Origin: a bacterium
GTDB taxonomy: Bacteria; Elusimicrobiota; Elusimicrobia; Elusimicrobiales; UBA9959
Length of the DNA: 54,949 bases
Assembly (NCBI GenBank): GCA_021811185.1
Contig: JAJZPL010000019.1
Span: 1 to 54,949, forward strand
Reading direction: 5' to 3'
Shown piece after piece: positions 16,601 to 26,338 of this stretch. A program made the position numbers and the translations under genes. The notes below the pieces were generated by a model that saw only the letters and a program-made list of their open reading frames with translations, had not been told where the DNA came from and searched no databases. Every line of letters begins with the position of its first letter. The stretch's first letter is position 1.

Positions 16601-19600
16601 ATGAATAATGAAAAAATAGCGATAGTAGGCCTCGGAATAATAGCCCCTAAAGCCCTTAATAAGGAACAGTTCTGGCAGAACGTGCTGGACGGCCGCAACT
16701 GCGTAAGCGAGGTCCCGGCCGACCGCTGGGACTGGAAACTCTATTTCTCGGAAGACCATAAAGCCCCGGACAAGACCTATTCCAAGATAGGCGGCTTCAT
16801 AGAAGGCTTCAAGTTCGACTCCATCCGGTACAAGATCCCGCCCCAGACCGCCAACCAGATCTCCCGCCTTCAGCAGATGACCATAGAGGCCGTCCGCATG
16901 GCGCTGGAGGATTCCGGCTACGACAAGAAGCCCTTCGACCCCAAAATGACCGCGGCCGTGATCGGCAACGCGATGGGCGCGATGCGCAAGGAAATGACCG
17001 ACCTGCGCGTGTACAAGTTCTACAACGAGGACCTGCTGAACAAGGGCGCCTCTTTCTCCGGGCTGCCCAAAGAGAAGCGCGACGCCATCCTCAGCGAGTT
17101 CGAAGCCGGCATCGACAAGGGCATCCTGAACATCACCGAGGACACCATGCCCGGCGAGCTGTCGAACGTGACGGCCGGCCGCATAGCCAACGTTTTCAAC
17201 CTGAACGGCCCCAACATGACCATGGACGCGGCGTGCGCCTCCTCGATGGCCGCGCTCGACTACGCGGTGCTGGGCCTGCGCGCGGGCAAGTTCGACATGG
17301 CGGTAGCCGGCGGCGCGGACGAGATGATGAGCCCGCCCGCCTTCGTGAAGTTCTGCAAGATCGGCGCGCTGTCCGCCGAGGGCTCCTACTCCTTCGACGA
17401 AAGGGCCAACGGCTTCGTGATGGCCGAAGCGGTCTCTATTTATATCCTTAAACGCCTGTCCGACGCGGTGCGCGACGGCGATAAAATTTACGCCCTGATC
17501 AACTCCGTGGGCGCCTCCTCCGACGGCAAGGGCAAGGGCATCACCGCCCCCAACCCGAAAGGCCAGAAGATCTCCATAGAGAACGCGTTCGCCGGCGTGG
17601 ACTATTCCCCGGCCGACGTGGATTTCGTGGAAGCGCACGGCACCGCCACCAAGGTAGGCGACGCCGCCGAAGTGCAGGTGCTGGGCGAAGTGTTCGGCCC
17701 GCACATGGGCGGGGGAAAGAAGCTTGGCCTCACGTCGGTGAAGTCCCAGATCGGCCACTCCAAGGCCGCGGCCGGCGCGGTCTCCATCGCCAAGACGGCC
17801 CTCGCCATCTACAACAAGACGCTGCCCACCTCCATCAATTACGTCAAGCCCAACCCCGGCATCGACCTGAACCTCTTCAAGGTCATCGACAAAGCCGAAC
17901 CCTGGAAAAAGGACGGCATCCGCCGCGCCAACGTTTCATCCTTCGGTTTCGGCGGCACCAACTTCCACGTGACCATGGAAGAGTACACCGGCCCGAACCA
18001 CCCCCGCTCGGCCAAGGCCTCGGCCGGGACCGAAGCCCCGCGCGCCTCGGTCGAAGTCGTGGAAAATCCCCGCGCGCCTTTCGCCGCCATCCAGGGCGAA
18101 GCCGTCACCTTTACCGGCGCTACCCCTGCCGACGTGCTGAAGCAGGCGCAGGACGCCGCCGCCGGCACGTTCTCAAAATGGCCGGAAGCCTACCCCCTGG
18201 CCGTCTACGCGCAGCCTTCCATGACTAAGGCCAAAGCCGCCTTCGGCGTGTCCATCGTAGCCAAGTCGCCGAAAGACCTTACCGACAAAGTGGAGTTCCT
18301 GGTCAAGAACGGCAAGCCGGAAACCTGGACCGAGCCGCCGCTCAACTTCAAGCTGAAAGGCGTTTACACTTTCAAGACCGGGACCAACCAGGCCAAGGTG
18401 GGCCTGCTGTTCCCCGGCCAAGGCTCGCAGTACGTGGACATGATGCGCGACCTCGCCGCCAAGTACCAGGTGGTGCAGGAAACCTTCGACGAAGCCGACG
18501 TGATCCTGAACAAGATGATCGGCATCAAGCTGACCGAAGCCATCTGGAGCAAGCCCGGCGAGGGCAAGGAAGAACTGGCCAGGCGCGAGGCCGCCATAAA
18601 GCAGACCCAGCTGACCCAGCCCTCCATGATGACCGCGGACATAGCGATGTACCGCCTGTTCAAAGAATTCGGCATTAAGCCCGACATGGCCATAGGCCAC
18701 AGCCTGGGCGAGTACGCCGCCGCCACCGCGGCCGGCATCTTCACCTTCGAGAACGGCCTGAAAGCCGTGACCAGCCGCGCCAAGGAAATGGCCAACGTGC
18801 GGGTTGCCGACCCCGGCAAGATGGCTTCCGTGGCCCTGGGCTGCGACAAAGTGGACGTGGAGCTCAAGAGAATAAAGGGCTACATTATCTGCGCCAACAA
18901 GAACTGCCCGCTGCAGACCGTGATAGCCGGCGAGGCGAAGGCCGTGGAGCAGGCCGTGCAGATGTTCAAGGACATGGGCGTGGAAGCGGGGGAGATCCCG
19001 GTGAGCCACGCTTTCCATTCCGAGATCGTGAGCCCGGCCATGGGCCCGTACCGCGCCTTCCTGCAGAACATCCCCATAAAGCCCGCCGACATGAAGATCC
19101 TGTCCAACGTGACCGCGGACTTCTTCCCGACGGACACGCAGGGCATTTACGACATGCTGATCAAGCAGATGACCAGCCCGGTCGAGTTCATAAAGCAGCT
19201 CGAGCGCATGTACGCCGAGGGCGTGCGCACCTTCATAGAGTGCGGCCCAAAGCGCGTGCTGAGCGCGTTCGCCACCTCCACGCTGAAGGACAAGCAGGAC
19301 ATCACCGTGCTGGCGTCCAACCACCCCAAGCGCGGCGGCATCACCGAGTTCAACGACCTGCTGGCCAACATGACGGCGCTCGGCATCCCCGTGAAGTGGG
19401 ACGGCAAAGCCCCGCAGAACGGCGGCACGTTCTTCAACCCGTATTACCAGAACTGGGCGCTGAAGGTTAACAGCCCGGTCTCCGCGCCGGTTTCCTCCGG
19501 CAGCTCCGCCGCGCCGTTAGCGGCGGACAAAGCGGCTTTCGCCGAAAGCTATGGCTTCAACTTCAACCCGCTGGCGGTCTCGGGCATAGCCGGCGGCACG

Positions 19601-22600
19601 CCGGGCACCTGGGACAGCCTGTTCCGCGAGCACAACCTGGACGAGATCCTGGACGGCAAGAACATGATAGAGTCCATCCCCGGCGCCTGGCGCGCCGAGC
19701 AGATAGACAAGAACATCGTGCGCGTGGTGAAATCCCCGACGGGCAACCACACTATCGAGAAGATCAATTCCGCGGACCAGGCCATTAAACTTTCCGCCCG
19801 CGTGGGACACCTGGACATAGAGAAGGAATTCGGCCTGCCGCATACCGTGGCCAAGGCCCTCGGCACCACGTTCAAGATGGCCATAGGCGCCGGCGTCCTG
19901 GCGATGAAGGACGCGGGCCTGCCGCTGATCCATTATTACAAGAAGACCACCACCGGGAGCTACCTGCCCGAAAAATGGGCCCTGCCCGAGCCGCTGGCCT
20001 CCGAGACCGGCGTGGTGTTCGCCTCCGCCTTCCCCGTCAGCGAACCGCTCCTGAAGGAAGCCGCCGGCTACTTCAACCACAAGTACGCCGACAAGAACGC
20101 CGCCCAGCTCTGGGACCTGTACCATTCCATAGTGGACAAGCTCCCCAACGAGAGCGACAAGGCCGAGCTCCGCGGCTGGCTGCAGGTCCAGCTGCCGCAT
20201 TATAACGCGGAAAAAGATCCCTACGCTTTCAGCCAGAACTTCCTGCTGAAGGTGATCCCGATCGCCGACTCCCAGTTCGCGCAGTGGGTGGGGGCCAAAG
20301 GCCCGGCCATCCATATAAGCGCGGCCTGCGCCTCCACCACCGAAGCCGTCTTCACGGCCGAGTCCTGGATCCGCGCCGGCAAGTGCAAGCGCGTCGTGGT
20401 GATCTCCGCCGACGACGTGACCAACCGCGAGATGCAGGGCTGGACCATGCCCGGCTTCCTCGCCTCCGGCACCGCCACCACCAAGGAGAACGTCTCCGAG
20501 GCGGCCCTGCCCTTCGACCTGCGGCGCCACGGCCTGATCGCCGGCTCGGCCGCCGTAGGCATGGTGATAGAGGACGAAACGCTTACCCGCGGCCGCGGCA
20601 TGGTGCCGCTCGCCCGGCTGCTGCTCACCGAGTGCGCCAACTCGGCCTTCCACGTGACCCGCCTGGACACCGAACACGTCTCCTCCGTGATGGAGAAGTT
20701 CGTGGCCAAGGTGGAGCGCATCTACGGGCTGAAGAAGGAAGAGATAGCCCCGTACACGATGTTCATGTCGCACGAGACCTATACCCCGGCCCGCGGCGGC
20801 TCCGCCTCGGCCGAAGTGAAGGCCCTGCGCCGCGCCTTCGGCGCCGCCGCCGACAAAGTGGTGGTCAGCAACGTGAAGGGCTTCACAGGCCACACCATGG
20901 GCGCGTCCCTGGAGGACGTGGTCGCCGTGCGCGCGCTCAACACCGGCATCATCCCCCCGATCGCCAACTACAAGATCCCGGACCCCGAACTGGCCGGCAT
21001 CAACCTCTCCAAGGGCGGGCATTACGACCTGAAGTACGCGCTGCGCTTCGCGGCCGGCTTCGGCTCGCACATGGCCATGTCCATGATGGAACGCGTCTGG
21101 AAGGCGGGGGAAACCCGCTACGAGAACCCGGCCCGCTACACCGCTTGGCTGAAAGAGATCTCCGGCGACCAGGCCGCCGAGCTGGAAGTGGCTTTCAATA
21201 CCCTCAGGATAAAGGACAACAAGGTCGCCGGGCACAAGCCGCACGGCGCGGCTCCCAAAGTCGAGCCCGTGGTGATCCCCGCCGCCGCGCCCGCGCCGGC
21301 TCCCAAGCCGGTGCCTGTGGCCGCCGCTGCCGCCGCGCCCGCCGCCGGGCTCAGCGAAGAGGCCGTTAAGGCCGAGATCCTGCAGATGATAACCGAAAAG
21401 ACCGGTTACCCCAAGGACATGCTGGAGCTGGACCTCGACATGGAGGCCGACCTCGGCATCGACACCGTGAAGCAGGCCGAACTTTTCGCCGCCATCCGCG
21501 AGCAGTACAAGATCGACCGCAAGGATAATATCTCCCTTAAGGACTACCCGACCATCAGGCACTGCATAAAGTTCGTGATGACGGAAAAGGGCGGTTCGGC
21601 CCCCGCGGCCCACGCCGGGCCCGCCCCGGCCCCCGTCGCTGCGCCCGCGCCTGTTGCCGCGCAGAAAGCGACCGCAGCGGCCACCCCGGCCCCGGCCGCC
21701 GGCGGCATGAACGAGGAAGCCGTCAAGACGGAGATCCTCAACATGATCGCCGACAAGACCGGCTATCCCAAGGACATGCTGGAGCTGGACCTCGACATGG
21801 AGGCCGACCTCGGCATCGACACCGTGAAGCAGGCCGAGCTCTTCGCCGCAATCCGCGAGCAGTACAAGATCGACCGTAAGGATAATATCTCCCTTAAGGA
21901 CTATCCGACCATCAGGCACTGCATAAAGTTCGTGATGACGGAAAAGGGCGGTTCGGCCCCCGCGGCCCACGCCGCGCCCGCCCCGGCCCCCGTCGCTGCG
22001 CCCGCGCCCGTCGTAAAACCCCAGCCCGTTCAGGCGGCCGCCGCCGGCGGCATGAACGAGGAAGCCGTGAAGACGGAGATCCTCAACATGATCGCCGAGA
22101 AAACCGGCTACCCCAAGGACATGCTGGAGCTGGACCTCGACATGGAGGCCGACCTCGGCATCGACACCGTGAAGCAGGCCGAGCTCTTCGCCGCTATGCG
22201 CGAGCATTACGACATCTCACGGAAGGATAATATTTCCCTTAAGGACTACCCCACCATCAGGCACTGCATAAAGTTCGTGATGGGGGAGAAAGGCGGTTCC
22301 GCCCCGGCGGTTCATACCGCGCCCGCGCAGATGAAAGCTGCCGCGCCCCAGGCGGTGCACCCCGTAGTCCACACTTCTTCCGTTAACGCGGAAGCCGTGC
22401 AGGCCGAGATCCTCACGATGATAGCCGACAAGACCGGCTATCCCAAGGACATGCTGGAGCTGGACCTCGACATGGAGGCCGACCTCGGCATAGACACCGT
22501 GAAGCAGGCAGAGCTGTTCGCCGCCATGCGCGAACATTACAATATCGGCCGCAAGGATAATATCTCCCTCAAGGATTATCCCACCATCAGGCATTGCATC

Positions 22601-25597
22601 CAGTTCGTGCTGTCGGAAAAAGCCGGTACAGCGCCCGCGGTTCACGCCGCGCCCGCAGCAGTCCCTGCGCAGAAAGTGGCCGTTGCGGCTACCCCCGTAG
22701 TGGCCGCCGCCCCGGTAAGCGCCCCCGCGCCCCAGGCAGCTCAGCCCGCCGCCCATTCCTCGTCACTTAACGCGGAAGCGGTGCAGGCCGAGATCCTCAA
22801 CATGATCGCCGACAAGACCGGCTACCCCAAGGACATGCTGGAGCTGGACCTCGACATGGAGGCCGACCTCGGCATAGACACCGTGAAGCAGGCAGAGCTG
22901 TTCGCCGCCATGCGCGAGCATTACAAGATAGGCCGCAATGATAATATCTCCCTTAAGGACTACCCGACCATAAGGCACTGCATCAACTTCGTGCTGGGGG
23001 AAACAGCCGCCCCCGCGCCGCAGCCCGCGCCCGCCGCGGCGAAAGCCGTGCAGCCTGACCTGCCGGGCGTGGCCGCCGCGCCGGAGAAAAAAGCCGAGCC
23101 AACGAAAGCTTCGCACCCGAAGCGCCACATCCGCTACGTGCCGGCCATCATCCCGGCGCCGGTGGAGCAGGAAGTGATAAAGAAGCTGGCCCCTAAACGC
23201 CCCGTGGCGATCTTCGCCGAGGACCTGGACCTGGCCAAGGCTTTCCGCGCCGAGCTGAACAAGCACCGCGCCGATTCTTATATCTTCACGCCGGCCAAGA
23301 CCAAGATCAAGGACACGATCACCGTGGACTTCAAGGATCTCCCGGCCATGGAGAAGGCTCTGACCGACTTCGCCGCCGCTCACCCCGACACGCAGGGCAT
23401 AGTTTACCTGCCGGGCTGCATGGTGAAGTCGCTCTCCCAGGAGACGGCCGCGCTCGAGGATATGAAGCGCTACGCGCTGCCGCTGTTCATGGCGGCCAAG
23501 TTCCTGGGCGCCGGCCTGCAGAAACAGGACGCCGGGTTCTCGACCTTCATGGCGGTAGTGACCACGCTGGACGGCGGCTTCGGCTACAAGACCAGCGAAG
23601 CTTACGACCCGGTCTACGGCGCCATCCACGGCCCCACACTGTGCCTGCGCAAGGAGTTCGACGGAAGCGTGGTGAAGATGCTGGATTTCGAACCCAGCTC
23701 CTCCAACCAGGTGATCGTGCAGAAGACCTTCTACGAGATCCTGTACTCCGACAAGCGCCTGGCGATCGGCTACGCCGACGGCAAGCGCTGGACCATGGTG
23801 GGCAAGCCCGCCGCGCTGGACAAGTCCCGCCGCACCACCGAGCTTGAAGGCAAGACCGTGATGATCACCGGCGGCGGCCGGGGCCTGGGCGCCATGTTCT
23901 CCCGCATGCTCGTCGAGCAGCACAAGGCGAACATCGTGATCCTGGACATGATCGAGCTGACCGAGAAGGCGAAACGCCTTAACGGGATGAGCCCGGACGA
24001 GATCAAGGCCTACAAGATGGGCGAGTTCTGGAACGAAATTAAAGCCACCGTGGACAAACCCACCCCGGCCATCCTCGAGCGCGAGTTCACCAAGCTGCAG
24101 AACGCCGCCGACGCGCACAACAACCTGGAGATCATGCGCGCTATGGGCGTGAAGGTCTCCTACTACCGCTGCGACGTCAACGACATCGAGGGCTTCAACT
24201 CGGTGATGACGAACATAAAGGCGGACCTCGGGCCGCTGGACGGCGTGGTCCACTTCGCCGGCCTCGAGCGCTCCAAGCTCGCCGTGGACAAGACCATCGA
24301 GGAGTTCGTGCTGATCTTCAAGACCAAGTCCGACTCCGCCATCAACCTGTGGAAGTCCGGCGTGATCAAGGAGAAGGGCTTCTGGGTGATGGCTTCGTCC
24401 ATAGCCGGCAAGTTCGGCAACCTGGGCCAGACCGACTACGCCGCGGCCTCGGACTACATCGCCAAGTTCTGCGTGAGCCAGACCAACCGCGGCGTGCGCG
24501 CTTTCAGCGTGGACATGACCGGCTACGCGCAGATCGGCATGGGCGCCCGACCCGGCGTGGAAGCCTTCCTGAAATCCCAGGAGATGGAATTCCTGTACCC
24601 CGAAGAGGGCATGCAGGCCGTTATCGACGAACTGGCCTTCGGCAAGGTGCCGGAGATCATCCTCTCCGGCAGCCTCGGCAAGATGGACTGGGACAAGCAG
24701 CTGTTCTACGAACCGAACTTCTCCGGGTCCGGCGCCACCGGGTCGCATTTCGCGCCCCGGGTGGAGGACCTGCTGAAGGGGGAGAGCCTCTCCGCAGTTA
24801 AGGAGTTCTCGCTGGAACAGGACCCCTACCTGCTGGACCATTCCATTAACGGCACGCCCTACGTGCCGGGCGTGATGGGCCTGGAAACTTTCGCCGAAAC
24901 TTCGGCCCTGCTCAAAGGCGCGCCCCCCAAGGCGCTTACCGGCGTGCGTTTCGCCGTGCCGATAAAACTGCTGCGGAACAAGCCCGCCGAGATCAGGATA
25001 AGGGCCGCGGCCGCCGACTCCGGCGCCGAAATGCGCATGGAGTCCGACTTCATCAGCCCCAAGGGCCTGCGCCTGGGCCAGACCCGCACGCACTTCAAAG
25101 CCGTGTCTTCCGAAAAGGCCGAGTCGGCCTGGAAGGAATCAATGTACCCGGTGCTGCCGAAGGGGAAAAAGTACAAGGCCGACGCGGCGACCATCTACAA
25201 GACCTACTTCCACGGGCCCAGTTTCCAGGTGCTGGACGGCATAATTTCGGTGGACAAGAATTCCGTGCTGGCCGTATTCAAGCGGCCGCTTGCCCCGCTC
25301 TGGAAAGCGGGCCACAACCAGAAACTGGTGTTCCACCCGCTGGTGTTCGAGGCGCTGTTCCAGGCCTGCGGCTGGCGCGACATCCAGTTCGACCGGGCCA
25401 TGGCCCTGCCCGACGCGGTGGGCGCGGCCATAGTAAGCGACCACGAGGGCACGGACCCGGATACCCTGTTCCTCTACGGCCAGTTCAAAGGCCGCACCGA
25501 GGACGGCCGGAGCCTGTACGACGCCTGGGCTTTCGACGGCGACTTCAAGCTGACGGCCGAGATCCGCGATTACGCGATGATCCCCACCCCTATATAA
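16601..25597 (+). CDS. Iterative type I fatty-acid/polyketide megasynthase, KS-AT-KS-ACP5-KR-DH, PUFA-synthase-like
   Basis: 2998 residues in one chain. KS1 about 3-455 (C212 in DAACASS, H346, H386). AT about 600-895 (LFPGQGSQ, S701 in GHSLGEYAA, H806). A second KS about 985-1530 keeps C1243, H1391 and H1431, but its histidine lies in SHETYTPARGG rather than EAHGTGT. Five near-identical ACPs about 1580-2130 all read LGIDTVKQAEL, with threonine (T1622, T1741, T1856, T1966, T2094) where serine takes phosphopantetheine. A ketoreductase with its structural half about 2170-2690 (TGGGRGLG at 2423-2430, Y2613) has the long insertion typical of PfaA-type KRs. A hot-dog dehydratase about 2740-2995 has H2747-x3-G-x4-P. 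No enoylreductase or thioesterase is present. Layout resembles PfaA plus parts of PfaC, HglE and enediyne PKSE, but matches none. Predicted product: a long-chain, unsaturated or hydroxylated acyl chain. Confidence 0.93.
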   Translation: MNNEKIAIVGLGIIAPKALNKEQFWQNVLDGRNCVSEVPADRWDWKLYFSEDHKAPDKTYSKIGGFIEGFKFDSIRYKIPPQTANQISRLQQMTIEAVRMALEDSGYDKKPFDPKMTAAVIGNAMGAMRKEMTDLRVYKFYNEDLLNKGASFSGLPKEKRDAILSEFEAGIDKGILNITEDTMPGELSNVTAGRIANVFNLNGPNMTMDAACASSMAALDYAVLGLRAGKFDMAVAGGADEMMSPPAFVKFCKIGALSAEGSYSFDERANGFVMAEAVSIYILKRLSDAVRDGDKIYALINSVGASSDGKGKGITAPNPKGQKISIENAFAGVDYSPADVDFVEAHGTATKVGDAAEVQVLGEVFGPHMGGGKKLGLTSVKSQIGHSKAAAGAVSIAKTALAIYNKTLPTSINYVKPNPGIDLNLFKVIDKAEPWKKDGIRRANVSSFGFGGTNFHVTMEEYTGPNHPRSAKASAGTEAPRASVEVVENPRAPFAAIQGEAVTFTGATPADVLKQAQDAAAGTFSKWPEAYPLAVYAQPSMTKAKAAFGVSIVAKSPKDLTDKVEFLVKNGKPETWTEPPLNFKLKGVYTFKTGTNQAKVGLLFPGQGSQYVDMMRDLAAKYQVVQETFDEADVILNKMIGIKLTEAIWSKPGEGKEELARREAAIKQTQLTQPSMMTADIAMYRLFKEFGIKPDMAIGHSLGEYAAATAAGIFTFENGLKAVTSRAKEMANVRVADPGKMASVALGCDKVDVELKRIKGYIICANKNCPLQTVIAGEAKAVEQAVQMFKDMGVEAGEIPVSHAFHSEIVSPAMGPYRAFLQNIPIKPADMKILSNVTADFFPTDTQGIYDMLIKQMTSPVEFIKQLERMYAEGVRTFIECGPKRVLSAFATSTLKDKQDITVLASNHPKRGGITEFNDLLANMTALGIPVKWDGKAPQNGGTFFNPYYQNWALKVNSPVSAPVSSGSSAAPLAADKAAFAESYGFNFNPLAVSGIAGGTPGTWDSLFREHNLDEILDGKNMIESIPGAWRAEQIDKNIVRVVKSPTGNHTIEKINSADQAIKLSARVGHLDIEKEFGLPHTVAKALGTTFKMAIGAGVLAMKDAGLPLIHYYKKTTTGSYLPEKWALPEPLASETGVVFASAFPVSEPLLKEAAGYFNHKYADKNAAQLWDLYHSIVDKLPNESDKAELRGWLQVQLPHYNAEKDPYAFSQNFLLKVIPIADSQFAQWVGAKGPAIHISAACASTTEAVFTAESWIRAGKCKRVVVISADDVTNREMQGWTMPGFLASGTATTKENVSEAALPFDLRRHGLIAGSAAVGMVIEDETLTRGRGMVPLARLLLTECANSAFHVTRLDTEHVSSVMEKFVAKVERIYGLKKEEIAPYTMFMSHETYTPARGGSASAEVKALRRAFGAAADKVVVSNVKGFTGHTMGASLEDVVAVRALNTGIIPPIANYKIPDPELAGINLSKGGHYDLKYALRFAAGFGSHMAMSMMERVWKAGETRYENPARYTAWLKEISGDQAAELEVAFNTLRIKDNKVAGHKPHGAAPKVEPVVIPAAAPAPAPKPVPVAAAAAAPAAGLSEEAVKAEILQMITEKTGYPKDMLELDLDMEADLGIDTVKQAELFAAIREQYKIDRKDNISLKDYPTIRHCIKFVMTEKGGSAPAAHAGPAPAPVAAPAPVAAQKATAAATPAPAAGGMNEEAVKTEILNMIADKTGYPKDMLELDLDMEADLGIDTVKQAELFAAIREQYKIDRKDNISLKDYPTIRHCIKFVMTEKGGSAPAAHAAPAPAPVAAPAPVVKPQPVQAAAAGGMNEEAVKTEILNMIAEKTGYPKDMLELDLDMEADLGIDTVKQAELFAAMREHYDISRKDNISLKDYPTIRHCIKFVMGEKGGSAPAVHTAPAQMKAAAPQAVHPVVHTSSVNAEAVQAEILTMIADKTGYPKDMLELDLDMEADLGIDTVKQAELFAAMREHYNIGRKDNISLKDYPTIRHCIQFVLSEKAGTAPAVHAAPAAVPAQKVAVAATPVVAAAPVSAPAPQAAQPAAHSSSLNAEAVQAEILNMIADKTGYPKDMLELDLDMEADLGIDTVKQAELFAAMREHYKIGRNDNISLKDYPTIRHCINFVLGETAAPAPQPAPAAAKAVQPDLPGVAAAPEKKAEPTKASHPKRHIRYVPAIIPAPVEQEVIKKLAPKRPVAIFAEDLDLAKAFRAELNKHRADSYIFTPAKTKIKDTITVDFKDLPAMEKALTDFAAAHPDTQGIVYLPGCMVKSLSQETAALEDMKRYALPLFMAAKFLGAGLQKQDAGFSTFMAVVTTLDGGFGYKTSEAYDPVYGAIHGPTLCLRKEFDGSVVKMLDFEPSSSNQVIVQKTFYEILYSDKRLAIGYADGKRWTMVGKPAALDKSRRTTELEGKTVMITGGGRGLGAMFSRMLVEQHKANIVILDMIELTEKAKRLNGMSPDEIKAYKMGEFWNEIKATVDKPTPAILEREFTKLQNAADAHNNLEIMRAMGVKVSYYRCDVNDIEGFNSVMTNIKADLGPLDGVVHFAGLERSKLAVDKTIEEFVLIFKTKSDSAINLWKSGVIKEKGFWVMASSIAGKFGNLGQTDYAAASDYIAKFCVSQTNRGVRAFSVDMTGYAQIGMGARPGVEAFLKSQEMEFLYPEEGMQAVIDELAFGKVPEIILSGSLGKMDWDKQLFYEPNFSGSGATGSHFAPRVEDLLKGESLSAVKEFSLEQDPYLLDHSINGTPYVPGVMGLETFAETSALLKGAPPKALTGVRFAVPIKLLRNKPAEIRIRAAAADSGAEMRMESDFISPKGLRLGQTRTHFKAVSSEKAESAWKESMYPVLPKGKKYKADAATIYKTYFHGPSFQVLDGIISVDKNSVLAVFKRPLAPLWKAGHNQKLVFHPLVFEALFQACGWRDIQFDRAMALPDAVGAAIVSDHEGTDPDTLFLYGQFKGRTEDGRSLYDAWAFDGDFKLTAEIRDYAMIPTPI
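21350..23004 (+). repeat. Five tandem ACP-coding repeats inside the megasynthase gene
   Basis: Units of about 240 bases start near 21350, 21707, 22052, 22382 and 22767, separated by Ala/Pro-coding linkers of variable length (attachment-site spacing 119, 115, 110 and 128 residues). The central stretch from CCCAAGGACATG through GACACCGTGAAGCAG is almost identical in DNA in all five, so recombination between units or recent gene conversion is likely. Units 1-3 share DRKDN/SRKDN-type sequence and units 4-5 share the NAEAVQAEIL start, suggesting stepwise duplication. Confidence 0.92.
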
Positions 25598-25603
25598 GGA
25601 AGG

Positions 25604-26257
25604 GTGAGAACGCTGAAAAACATGGAAACTTGGCCTAAAACCGGGATAAGCGTTAAGTTCCTCCGGGTGGAAGGTCTAGAAGCGGGCGGCGCCCTGTCGC
25701 CCGCCGAGGGCCTCCGGCACGCCGCGTTCCGGATGGAGAAACGCCGCACCGAATGGCTGGCCGGGCGGCTGGCGGCCAAGAACCTGCTGGCAGAGACCGG
25801 CGCTCCCGGCCCGCTCTCCTCCCTGGAGATAGGCATGGACCGCCTTGGGCGGCCCTCCTGCGGAGACAGCCTGCTCTCCATCTCCCATTCCAACGGCTGG
25901 GCCATGGCGGCGTTCAAACCGGGTTCGGCCTTCCTGGGCGCGGACCTGGAGAAAATAGAGGACAGGCACCCGGCCTGGTACCGCGACTACTTCCACCTTT
26001 CCGAACTGCCGGCGCCGGACCCTTCCGAAGCCACCAGGCTCTGGACCATTAAGGAAGCCCTGATGAAAGCGCTGGGGCTGGGCCTGACCGCGGACCCGCT
26101 GACCGTCAAGGAGGCGGGGGGGAAGATAGAACTGTACGGCAAAGCCCTGGAGCGCTACAAGGAACTGGGCAGCCCGGCGTTCTCGGTGGAGGCCCGGCCG
26201 TTCCCGGAAGGCTTCTGGACAGCCGTAGCGGCAGACAACCCCCTCCCAAAAAGGTAA
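25604..26257 (+). CDS. Sfp-type 4'-phosphopantetheinyl transferase
   Basis: 217 residues. Family motifs: LLSISHSNGW (92-99), GADLEKIE with Mg ligands D114 and E116, and WTIKEALMKALGLGL (W147-xx-KE-xxxK155). It should load the phosphopantetheine arm of CoA onto carrier proteins, and the obvious target is the five-ACP megasynthase whose stop codon lies 6 bases upstream. The GTG at 25604 follows TAAGGAAG very closely; an ATG at 25622 is an alternative with a poorer ribosome-binding site, so the start is uncertain by six codons. Sfp-type enzymes are commonly placed beside PUFA/PKS genes. Confidence 0.92.
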   Translation: MRTLKNMETWPKTGISVKFLRVEGLEAGGALSPAEGLRHAAFRMEKRRTEWLAGRLAAKNLLAETGAPGPLSSLEIGMDRLGRPSCGDSLLSISHSNGWAMAAFKPGSAFLGADLEKIEDRHPAWYRDYFHLSELPAPDPSEATRLWTIKEALMKALGLGLTADPLTVKEAGGKIELYGKALERYKELGSPAFSVEARPFPEGFWTAVAADNPLPKR

Positions 26258-26338
26258 AATATAGTTAAACCCGTTACCCGGCGGTTAGGACGGGAGCACC
26301 GCTCAACTGGATTTTTCAGCTCAAAGAGAGGAAACACC

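Noticed and set aside
19517..22207. Very long open frame on the minus strand antisense to the megasynthase
   Set aside because: It is a shadow caused by GC-rich codon bias; composition is His/Gly/Val-rich without domains, and the plus-strand frame has full domains.
21350..23004. Tandem repeats as a CRISPR array
   Set aside because: They are 240-base in-frame coding repeats of ACP domains with Ala/Pro linkers, not 25-40-base repeats with unique spacers.
16601..25597. Canonical PUFA synthase (PfaA)
   Set aside because: It has a second KS and a C-terminal dehydratase in the same chain, Thr in the ACPs, and no pfaB, pfaC or pfaD (enoylreductase) genes nearby.
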